Source: Pseudomonas nabeulensis (GTDB taxonomy: Bacteria; Pseudomonadota; Gammaproteobacteria; Pseudomonadales; Pseudomonadaceae). From it: a DNA stretch of 59,339 nucleotides. Location: assembly GCF_004682045.1 (NCBI RefSeq), contig NZ_QUZT01000042.1, positions 1 to 59,339 of the forward strand, written 5' to 3'. Positions within the stretch are counted from its first letter, which is position 1. Each line of letters opens with the position of its first letter. Made by a program: the position numbers and the translations under genes. Shown piece after piece: positions 42,785 to 50,308 of the stretch. The notes under the pieces are model-generated. The model was not told where the DNA came from. It ran no database searches and was given only the letters and a program-made list of their open reading frames with translations.

Positions 42785-44221
42785 ATGCCTGTTTCACGAA
42801 GAAATGTCTTGATTGGCGCCGGTGTGGGCGCTGGCGTCATCGCGGCCGGTGGTGCTGCGTCGTTGCTGTCGGACGGCCTGCCCGCCGACCCGTCATCGTT
42901 GCATCGCATCGCCTCGTTGCCCGCCGACGACTCCAGCCCAGGCTGGTTCCATACCAGCCGTCTACGCCAGCCAAAGGCGCCGTTGATCGGTGACGCAAAA
43001 GCCCCGTGGGTAGTGGTCGGCGGCGGCTTTACCGGTTTGGCGGCGGCGCGTCAGCTGGCGCTGAATTTCCCGGACGATGACGTGATTCTGGTGGAAGCCC
43101 AGCAAGTCGGTTTCGGCACCTCTGGCCGTAATGCCGGTTTCCTGATCGATGTGCCCCACGACATCGGCGCGCCGGACTACATCGGCGATCAAACCATCGC
43201 CAAGCACGTGTTGGAACTGAACCAGCGCGGCCAATCGATCCTGCGTGATCAGGTCGAGCAGCACAACATTGTCGAGGCGCAGCTACGTCATTCCGGCAAA
43301 TACCAGGCGGCGGTGGAAGACAAGGGCATTGCGGTGCTCAACGCCTACCGTGGCGGCCTGGAAAAACTCGGCCAGCCGTGCGAGATCATCGAAGGCAACG
43401 AGCTGCGTGACCACATCGGTACGTCGTTCTACCGCAAGGCGCTCTACACGCCGGGCACCATGCTGGTCCAGCCGTCGGCACTGGTGAAAGGCCTGGCCGA
43501 CTCGCTGCCGGCCAACGTGAAGCTCTACGAAGACACACCGATCACCGCCGTGGACTACGGCGTCAAAACCGTGTTGCACCACGCCACCGGGCGCATCACT
43601 GCCGACAAGTTGATCCTGGCGAATAACGCCTTCGGCCAGTATTTCGGCTTTCTTGAAGGGCGCATGCTGCCGATCTTCACCTATGGCAGCCTGACTCGCC
43701 CACTGACCGCTGCCGAACAGGCCAGCATCGGCGGCAAGGACTTCTGGGGTGTGATCCCGGCGGATCCGTTTGGCACTACGTCGCGTCGCACCCATGACAA
43801 CCGCATCCTGGTGCGCAACAGTTTCAGCTTCAACCCGGACGGCCGCGCCAAGCCCGGCTACCCGGAAAAAGTCCGCGCAGCGCACCGTCTCTCCTTCGAA
43901 CGTCGCTTCCCGACGCTCAAGGATGTGCCGTTCGAACATACCTGGGGCGGCGGCCTGGCCATGACCCGCAACGGTGCCGGCTTCTTCGGCGAGCTGCGTG
44001 AAAACGTCTACGGCGCACTGGGCTGCAACGGCCTGGGCACCGTGCGTGGCACCGCCACTGGCACGCTGTTGGCCAACCTGCTGGCCGGCAAGCGCGAAAG
44101 CCTTACCTACTACCTGTTGAGCGCACCGAAACCGGCGTGGAATCCGCCACAGCCGATGCTGTCGATCGGAGTGAATTTCACCCTGCGCAAAGGCCAGTCC
44201 GACGCGGGCCTGGAAGGCTGA
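42785..44221 (+). CDS. Tat-signal FAD-dependent oxidoreductase (DAO family)
   Basis: This 478-residue flavoprotein has a twin-arginine signal (VSRRNVLIGAG) with a hydrophobic Ala/Gly core, so it should be exported folded with its FAD. The dinucleotide fold is at about residue 76 (VVVGGGFTGLAAARQLA), and GFGTSGRNAGFLIDVPHD follows as in the glycine oxidase/PuuB-type DAO family. The C-terminal GCNGLGTVRGTATGTLLA closes the FAD domain. The oxidised substrate, presumably an amine or amino acid, is unknown. ATG 42785 with GAGTGG upstream is preferred over an in-frame TTG five codons earlier. Confidence 0.85.
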   Translation: MPVSRRNVLIGAGVGAGVIAAGGAASLLSDGLPADPSSLHRIASLPADDSSPGWFHTSRLRQPKAPLIGDAKAPWVVVGGGFTGLAAARQLALNFPDDDVILVEAQQVGFGTSGRNAGFLIDVPHDIGAPDYIGDQTIAKHVLELNQRGQSILRDQVEQHNIVEAQLRHSGKYQAAVEDKGIAVLNAYRGGLEKLGQPCEIIEGNELRDHIGTSFYRKALYTPGTMLVQPSALVKGLADSLPANVKLYEDTPITAVDYGVKTVLHHATGRITADKLILANNAFGQYFGFLEGRMLPIFTYGSLTRPLTAAEQASIGGKDFWGVIPADPFGTTSRRTHDNRILVRNSFSFNPDGRAKPGYPEKVRAAHRLSFERRFPTLKDVPFEHTWGGGLAMTRNGAGFFGELRENVYGALGCNGLGTVRGTATGTLLANLLAGKRESLTYYLLSAPKPAWNPPQPMLSIGVNFTLRKGQSDAGLEG

Positions 44222-44280
44222 TCTGCGGCTAAACGCCAGGCAGGGCGACGCGCTGCCTGGCTCATGTAAAGAGGCTCGAA

Positions 44281-44706
44281 ATGTTAAAGAAACTCTCGAT
44301 TTGCCTGCTGGCGCTGGCCTGCAGTGGCGCCGCCTGTGCCCACGAACACGCCGCTCACGAAGGCGCGACTTACTCGATTCCCAACCCGCTGCGCCCCGGT
44401 GCCAAGGCGCCGTATTGCGAAGCGCAACCCGAAACCGCCGATGGCTGCACGTTCCACAGCGTGGCCGGTGGCACCTACAGTGCACACCTCTCGACCGGTC
44501 CCGGTGAACGTTGGGTGGCAAGCCCTTCAGATGTCGACACGGTCAAGGTTCAGCCTGGCGCCGCTGAAGGCAAGAGTTATCAGGTCATCGAGCTAAAGCC
44601 CAACCCTGCGCAAAACGCCGACGCCACGGTGACCTTCGACAAGTTCAGCGGCGACGCCAAACTGATCGAGCGTCGCCGCATCACGGTGATGATCCACCCC
44701 GCCTGA
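44281..44706 (+). CDS. Small exported protein, function unknown
   Basis: This 141-residue protein has a signal peptide (LLALACSGAACA) and a mature start rich in histidine (HEHAAHEG), then two cysteines (APYCEA and GCTFHSVAGG) and a predicted beta domain. No family was recognised. It lies 59 bases downstream of the Tat oxidoreductase in the same direction and is probably its partner. The His-rich start could bind metal, but that is speculation. It converges on treR. Confidence 0.65.
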   Translation: MLKKLSICLLALACSGAACAHEHAAHEGATYSIPNPLRPGAKAPYCEAQPETADGCTFHSVAGGTYSAHLSTGPGERWVASPSDVDTVKVQPGAAEGKSYQVIELKPNPAQNADATVTFDKFSGDAKLIERRRITVMIHPA

Positions 44707-44721
44707 AACAATCCCAGTGGC

Positions 44722-45426
44722 TCACCGCCGCGCAATATCCGAAAAGTAAAACTTGTCCAACGTATGCCGCGACTCGGTGTACTCGAACTGACGCCCATCC
44801 TGCAAAAACGTCTGGTTGCTCACCACGATCACATGGCTTTGGCCATCGAGGTCGAGGTGCGCCTGGTCGTCCTTGCTGCGGGGCAGGGCTTCGATGGTGC
44901 GTTGGGCGTAGGCGATTTGCAGTTGCAGGGTCTGCTCGATAAACGCGTAGATCGACTGTTCGGCAATCGCCTGGTCCAGCCCTGGAATCACGTCGGCGAC
45001 GAAGTGGTTAATGTCGAGGATCACCCGTTTGCCGCCGATGCGTCGCACCCGTTTGATGCGGGTGATCAGGGTGCCTGGTTCGGCTTCGATGTGTTGCAGC
45101 AGTGAGCCTTCCAGCGGGAATTGGGTGAATTCGACCACTTCGGTGCGCACGTCATCGCCCAGGTCGGCGTGGGTTTCGTGAAAGCTGACGATGCCGCCCA
45201 GTTGGAACTCGATTGGGTTGGGCGACAGTACGAAGGTGCCCTTGCCGTGGATCTTTTGCGCGAACCCGCGCTCCTGTAATTGCTCGATGGCCCGGCGTAC
45301 CGTGCCTCGGCTGGCCTGGTAGCTGTCCATCAATTCGGTTTCGGAGGGAAGGCGCGTGCCGCGTTGCAGACGTTCAGTGGTGATGCTGGCAAGCAGATCC
45401 GTATAGATCTGGTTGTATTTGCTCAT
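44722..45426 (-). CDS. treR: Trehalose operon repressor TreR (GntR family)
   Basis: This 234-residue GntR/HutC-type regulator has an N-terminal winged helix-turn-helix (RLPSETELMDSYQASRGTVRRAIEQL, split here as RLPSETELMD and SRGTVRRAIEQL) and a C-terminal UTRA effector domain, presumably binding trehalose-6-phosphate. It diverges from treP, and two identical palindromes in the gap are its likely operators. ATG 45426 is clear. Confidence 0.92.
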   Translation of the reverse strand: MSKYNQIYTDLLASITTERLQRGTRLPSETELMDSYQASRGTVRRAIEQLQERGFAQKIHGKGTFVLSPNPIEFQLGGIVSFHETHADLGDDVRTEVVEFTQFPLEGSLLQHIEAEPGTLITRIKRVRRIGGKRVILDINHFVADVIPGLDQAIAEQSIYAFIEQTLQLQIAYAQRTIEALPRSKDDQAHLDLDGQSHVIVVSNQTFLQDGRQFEYTESRHTLDKFYFSDIARR

Positions 45427-45552
45427 GGGGAGGGCTCTGTGCCGACGTGATGAAAGTGAACTGCGCGGTCAAGGCAGGAACCTTAGTGGCCCGGCTGAGG
45501 TTTGTCCATTGGACCAGGGGGTAACAGGTCCTACACCGAATAAACTTTTTGT

Positions 45553-45596
45553 AACTCGTACAGACGAGTTGTTGCTTTAACTCGTACAGACGAGTA
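45553..45596. promoter_or_regulatory. Tandem TreR operators
   Basis: Two copies of the palindrome AACTCGTACAGACGAGT(T/A) occupy 45553-45570 and 45579-45596, 26 bases centre to centre. Each has perfect ACTCGT/ACGAGT half-sites. They lie 48 bases before treP in the treR-treP divergent gap. Confidence 0.8.
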
Positions 45597-45643
45597 CGTT
45601 TGCCCTCGTTCCCCCAATAAAAAAACCAAAGTGGAAACCCAGC

Positions 45644-47086
45644 ATGAGCCACGACTATTCCAATATCGCCCGCCAGATCCTCGAGCACCTCGGGGGCAGC
45701 GACAACCTTGAGCAAGCCGCCCACTGCGTGACGCGCCTGCGGCTGGCGCTCAAGGACCCGAGCCGGGTCAACAGCGGCGCGTTGAACCAGGTCGATCTGG
45801 TCAAGGGCTCGTTCTTTACCGGTGGCCTGTTCCAAGTGGTGATCGGCCCCGGCGAAGTGGAAAAGGTCTACGCCGCCCTGCGCGAGCAAACCGGCCTTGC
45901 CGCCGCCACCATCGCCGACGTGAAGAAGAAGGGCGCCGACAAGACCAACGCCATGCAGCGCCTGGTGCGGGTGTTCTCCGATGTGTTCATGCCGATCCTG
46001 CCCGCGCTGATCATCGCCGGCCTGTTGATGGGCGTGAACAACCTGATGGGCGCCAAGGGCATGTTCATCGAGGGCAAGACGCTGCTGGAGGCGTACCCGA
46101 ACCTGGATGGCCTGTGGAGCCTGATCAACCTGATGGCCAACACCTCGTTTGTGTTCCTGCCGGCGCTGGTGGGCTGGTCGGCGGCCAAGCGTTTTGGCGG
46201 CAGTGAAATCCTCGGCATTGTGCTCGGCCTGATGCTGGTGCACCCAGACCTGCTCAACGCCTGGAACTACGGCAAGGCAGTGGCGGGGCTGGACGGCCAG
46301 AGCCTGCCGTACTTCGATATTTTCGGCTGGTTCAAGATCGAGAAAGTCGGCTACCAGGGGCAGATCCTGCCGATCCTGATGGCCGCCTATGTGATGAGCG
46401 TCATCGAAAAATACCTGCGGGCGCGCGTGCCCAACGCGATTCAACTGCTGGTGGTGCCCATCACCACCATCGTCGTCACCGGCGTGCTGGCGCTGGCGAT
46501 TATCGGCCCGGTGACCCGTCACCTCGGCATCCTGATCACCGAAGGTGTGGTCACTCTGTTCGACCTGGCACCGATGCTGGGCGGGGCGATTTTCGGCCTG
46601 CTGTATGCGCCGCTGGTGATCACCGGCATGCACCACATGTTCCTCGCCGTGGACCTGCAACTCATCTCTACCCAGGGCGGCACGTTTATCTGGCCGATGA
46701 TCGTCATGTCCAACCTGGCCCAGGGCAGCGCCGCACTCGGCGTGTTCTACATGACCCGCAATGCGCGGGACAAAAGCATGGCCTCCACCTCGGCGATCTC
46801 GGCGTATTTCGGCATCACGGAGCCGGCGATGTTCGGCGTGAACCTGCGCTTCAAGTTTCCGTTTTATGCCGCGCTGCTGGGCTCGGCGCTGGGCAGTATT
46901 TTCCTGTCGTTGAACAAGGTGCAGGCGTCGGCCATCGGTGTGGGTGGGTTGCCCGGGTTTATCTCGATCATCCCGCAGTACATCCCCAGTTTTGTGATTG
47001 GGATGGTGGTCGCGATGGTGGTGCCGTTTGTTTTGACCTGTGCATTGAGCATGAAGATTGTTCGGCCTGGATACAGGGTTGCCTGA
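45644..47086 (+). CDS. treP: Trehalose PTS permease, EIIBC
   Basis: TreP imports trehalose while phosphorylating it to trehalose-6-phosphate. The 480-residue protein has an N-terminal EIIB domain with the phosphorylated C28 (AAHCVTRLRLAL), a linker, and an EIIC membrane domain of about ten helices (from about 105) with GITEPAMFGVNL near residue 390. It has no EIIA domain; that must come from another protein, and the EIIA-HPr-EI fusion downstream fits. Confidence 0.94.
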   Translation: MSHDYSNIARQILEHLGGSDNLEQAAHCVTRLRLALKDPSRVNSGALNQVDLVKGSFFTGGLFQVVIGPGEVEKVYAALREQTGLAAATIADVKKKGADKTNAMQRLVRVFSDVFMPILPALIIAGLLMGVNNLMGAKGMFIEGKTLLEAYPNLDGLWSLINLMANTSFVFLPALVGWSAAKRFGGSEILGIVLGLMLVHPDLLNAWNYGKAVAGLDGQSLPYFDIFGWFKIEKVGYQGQILPILMAAYVMSVIEKYLRARVPNAIQLLVVPITTIVVTGVLALAIIGPVTRHLGILITEGVVTLFDLAPMLGGAIFGLLYAPLVITGMHHMFLAVDLQLISTQGGTFIWPMIVMSNLAQGSAALGVFYMTRNARDKSMASTSAISAYFGITEPAMFGVNLRFKFPFYAALLGSALGSIFLSLNKVQASAIGVGGLPGFISIIPQYIPSFVIGMVVAMVVPFVLTCALSMKIVRPGYRVA

Positions 47087-47095
47087 CCCACCGCT

Positions 47096-47167
47096 ATCGG
47101 GGGCAAGCCCTCTCCCACCTTTGAATATGTTCACAAATCAAAATGTGGGAGGGGGCTTGCCCCCGAT
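47096..47167. repeat. REPIN between treP and treC
   Basis: Paired REP arms with a short loop fill most of the 123-base gap. The left arm reads GCCCTCTCCCACC where the standard is GCCCCCTCCCACA. Confidence 0.92.
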
Positions 47168-47209
47168 GAGGCCCTCACAGCCAGCACACCATTAATTGAA
47201 GGAATCCCC

Positions 47210-48856
47210 ATGCAAACCTGGCAACACTCGGTGATCTACCAGATCTACCCAAAAAGCTTCCACAGCCACGCGGGTAACGCCACCGGTGACTTGCTGGGCA
47301 TCGTCGACAAACTCGACTACCTGCAATGGCTGGGCGTCGACTGCCTGTGGATCACCCCGTTCCTGCGCTCGCCGCAACGGGACAACGGCTACGACATCAG
47401 CGACTACTACGCCATCGACCCCAGCTACGGCACCATGGCCGATTGCGACCTGCTGATCAGCGAGGCGGCCAAGCGCGGTATCAAGCTGATGCTCGACATC
47501 GTGGTCAACCACACCTCCATCGAGCACGAGTGGTTCCAGCAAGCCCGCAGCAGCCTCGACAACCCGTACCGCGACTTCTACATCTGGCGCGACCAGCCGA
47601 ACAACTGGGAATCCAAGTTCGGCGGCTCGGCCTGGGAATACGAGGCGCAAACCGGCCAGTATTACCTGCACCTGTTCGACCACACCCAGGCCGACCTGAA
47701 CTGGGACAACCCCCAGGTGCGCGCCGAAGTGTTCAAGTTGATGCGCTTCTGGCGCGACAAAGGCGTCGGCGGTTTCCGCCTGGACGTGATCAACCTGATC
47801 TCCAAGCCCGCCGACTTTCCGGAAGACAACACCGACGGCCGACGCTTCTACACCGACGGCCCGAACGTGCATCAGTACTTGCAGGAAATGCACCGCGAAG
47901 TCTTCGAAGGGCATGACCTGATCAACGTTGGCGAGATGTCGTCCACCAGCCTTGAACACTGCATCCGCTACTCGCGGCCGGAGTCCAGGGAGCTGTCGAT
48001 GACCTTCAACTTTCATCACCTGAAAGTCGATTACCCGAACCTGCAAAAGTGGGTGCAGGCTGACTTTGACTTTCTGCAACTCAAGCAGATTTTCTCCGAC
48101 TGGCAACTGGGCATGCAGGCCGGTGGTGGCTGGAACGCATTGTTCTGGTGTAACCACGACCAGCCACGGGTGGTCTCGCGGTTTGGGGATGACGGCGAAC
48201 ACCGCGTGGTCTCCGCCAAGATGCTCGCCACCGCGCTGCATTTTCTGCAGGGCACGCCCTATGTGTACCAGGGCGAAGAACTGGGCATGACCAATCCGGG
48301 CTTCGACAAGATCGAGCAATACCGAGATGTAGAGACGTTGAACATCTTGCGCCTCAAGCGTGACGCGGGTGAGTCCGAGGCGTCGAGCATGGCGGCGATC
48401 AAACAGAAGTCGCGGGACAACGGGCGCACGCCGATGCAGTGGAGCAGCGGGGCCAACGCCGGATTCAGCAGCGGCGAGCCGTGGATCGGTATTCCGGCCA
48501 ACGCCAGGCAGATCAACGTCGAAAGCCAGTTGGACGACCCGGACTCCGTGCTGCACCACTACCGCGCGTTGATTGCTTTGCGCCGTCACGAACCGCTGAT
48601 CCAGGACGGTGTTTATCGCGAACTGCTGCCAGACCACAGGCAAGTCTGGGCCTACCTGCGCAAAGGCCACGGCGAACGGCTGCTGGTGCTGAACAATTTC
48701 TATGCCGCGCCGTGCGAAATCCAACTGCCCGATCACCTCATCAGCACCGCCATTGCGCAACGCCTGCTGATCAGCAATTACCCCGACTGCCCGCTGCGCA
48801 GCAGCACGGTGGTGTTGCGCCCGTACGAATCGTTTGTGCTGCACCTCAAGGACTGA
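47210..48856 (+). CDS. treC: Trehalose-6-phosphate hydrolase
   Basis: TreC splits trehalose-6-phosphate into glucose and glucose-6-phosphate. The 548-residue GH13 enzyme has DYLQWLGVDCLWITPF, the first conserved region DIVVNHTS, the nucleophile in GFRLDVINLIS near residue 198, the acid/base in INVGEMS near 243, and WCNHDQPRVVSRFG near 313. The GH13 oligo-1,6-glucosidase subfamily is clear; the phosphotrehalase specificity comes from its place behind treP. Confidence 0.93.
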   Translation: MQTWQHSVIYQIYPKSFHSHAGNATGDLLGIVDKLDYLQWLGVDCLWITPFLRSPQRDNGYDISDYYAIDPSYGTMADCDLLISEAAKRGIKLMLDIVVNHTSIEHEWFQQARSSLDNPYRDFYIWRDQPNNWESKFGGSAWEYEAQTGQYYLHLFDHTQADLNWDNPQVRAEVFKLMRFWRDKGVGGFRLDVINLISKPADFPEDNTDGRRFYTDGPNVHQYLQEMHREVFEGHDLINVGEMSSTSLEHCIRYSRPESRELSMTFNFHHLKVDYPNLQKWVQADFDFLQLKQIFSDWQLGMQAGGGWNALFWCNHDQPRVVSRFGDDGEHRVVSAKMLATALHFLQGTPYVYQGEELGMTNPGFDKIEQYRDVETLNILRLKRDAGESEASSMAAIKQKSRDNGRTPMQWSSGANAGFSSGEPWIGIPANARQINVESQLDDPDSVLHHYRALIALRRHEPLIQDGVYRELLPDHRQVWAYLRKGHGERLLVLNNFYAAPCEIQLPDHLISTAIAQRLLISNYPDCPLRSSTVVLRPYESFVLHLKD

Positions 48857-48927
48857 GAACCGCGGGAACCCCTGTATGGGAGTGCAGGGGCGCTTCAAAA
48901 ACCATAATAAAAATATCGGAGTGCTTC

Positions 48928-50148
48928 ATGAAAACAACAATAAAGCTGGGCCTCATTGCCTCGTGCCTCACCGCTCCTGTTGCCGCTCAGGCCCTGGAGT
49001 TCGCCGGTTACCTGCGCAGCGGCGCGGGCACCTCCACCGGCAGTGGCAAGCAGCAATGTTTCCAACTGCCAGGGGCGCAATCCAAATACCGCTTGGGCAA
49101 CGAATGCGAGCAGTACGCCGAACTGGAGCTGCGCCAGGACTTGCTGACCCTCGATGACGGCTCGGTATTGAGCGTCGATGCCATGGCGTCGCTGTACAAC
49201 AAGTACGACCGCGCCCTTAAATTCCAGGGTGAAGACAATGGCTCGGCACGCATGCCGCAGATGTACGCGCAGTGGTCCAACCTGCCCAGCCTCAATGGCG
49301 GCTCGATCTGGGCCGGTCGGCGTTACTACAAACGTAACGACATCCATATCTCCGACTTCTACTACTGGAACCAGAGCGCCACGGGCGGTGGTATCGAGGA
49401 CGTATTGATCGGCGACCTCAAATACAGCTACGCGATTTCCCGCAAGGACAACCTGTACCAGAAGGAATACGCCACCCGTCACGACTTCAACGTCGCGGGC
49501 TTCAAGGCCAACCCCGGCGGGGAGCTGGAGCTGGGCTTGAGCTACATCGAAAAAGCCGGCGGGCGTGACACCCATAGCGGTTGGGCGCTCACCGCACAGC
49601 ATGTGCAAACCCCTTTTCTGGGCGGCAAGAACAAGTTCGCCTTGCAGTACGGCGAAGGCCCCGGCACTGGCTTGGGTTATACCGGCGATACCTTCCTGGA
49701 CAAGAGCAGCAAAAGTTATCGCGCGGTGGAGTTTTTTGATTGGCAGGTGACCCCGCGTTTCGGTGGTCAGATCGAAGCCGTGTATCAAAAAGACATCCGC
49801 CCCGGCAGCCAGGACCAGACCTGGATGTCGCTGGGTGTGCGCCCGGCGTATGCCATCAGCGAGCAGTTCAAACTGGTCGCCGAGCTTGGGCATGATCAAG
49901 TCGATGCCACCGGAGGCACACGCAAGTTGAGCAAGTTCACCTTCGCGCCTACCTGGTCGCCCAAGGGGCCGGATTTCTGGGCACGGCCGGAAGTGCGCTT
50001 GTACTACACCTATGCGAGCTGGAACGAAGCGGCCAAGCGCGCGGCGAATGAGCTGGCGGCGGGGTCGGCGTTGTCCGATACCGGGTCGTATGGCACGGCG
50101 CGGCATGGGTCGAATGTGGGTGTGCAAGTCGAATACTGGTGGAAATAA
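48928..50148 (+). CDS. Maltoporin-like carbohydrate porin
   Basis: This 406-residue outer-membrane barrel of the LamB family begins with a signal peptide (cleavage after PVAAQA near residue 22) and LEFAGYLRSGAGTSTGSGK, and ends in the aromatic VQVEYWWK needed for barrel assembly. Alternating beta strands and the WAGRRYYKRNDIHISDFYYW segment match the LamB greasy-slide region. Its place between treC and the PTS phosphorelay gene indicates trehalose or a related disaccharide as cargo. The frame is open far upstream within treC; ATG 48928 is the signal-peptide start. Confidence 0.9.
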   Translation: MKTTIKLGLIASCLTAPVAAQALEFAGYLRSGAGTSTGSGKQQCFQLPGAQSKYRLGNECEQYAELELRQDLLTLDDGSVLSVDAMASLYNKYDRALKFQGEDNGSARMPQMYAQWSNLPSLNGGSIWAGRRYYKRNDIHISDFYYWNQSATGGGIEDVLIGDLKYSYAISRKDNLYQKEYATRHDFNVAGFKANPGGELELGLSYIEKAGGRDTHSGWALTAQHVQTPFLGGKNKFALQYGEGPGTGLGYTGDTFLDKSSKSYRAVEFFDWQVTPRFGGQIEAVYQKDIRPGSQDQTWMSLGVRPAYAISEQFKLVAELGHDQVDATGGTRKLSKFTFAPTWSPKGPDFWARPEVRLYYTYASWNEAAKRAANELAAGSALSDTGSYGTARHGSNVGVQVEYWWK

Positions 50149-50150
50149 CT

Positions 50151-50237
50151 GTGGGAGGGAGCTTGCTCCCGATGGCGGTGTATCAGACACAGATGCAGTG
50201 ATTGGTCCCCCGCTATCGGGAGCAAGCCCCCTCCCAC
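50151..50237. repeat. REPIN between the porin and PTS genes
   Basis: Paired arms GTGGGAGGGAGCTTGCTCCC and the complement ATCGGGAGCAAGCCCCCTCC, with some mismatches. The unit begins two bases after the porin stop. Confidence 0.9.
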
Positions 50238-50308
50238 CTTTGATCACTGTGACCCTTGAATTTGCATCCACCCAATGATTTTTACAGAACACAACAACAG
50301 GTGAAGTC

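Noticed and set aside
48439..48927. A 163-codon upstream extension of the porin gene
   Set aside because: It lies inside treC and would bury the signal peptide; ATG 48928 gives a proper signal sequence.
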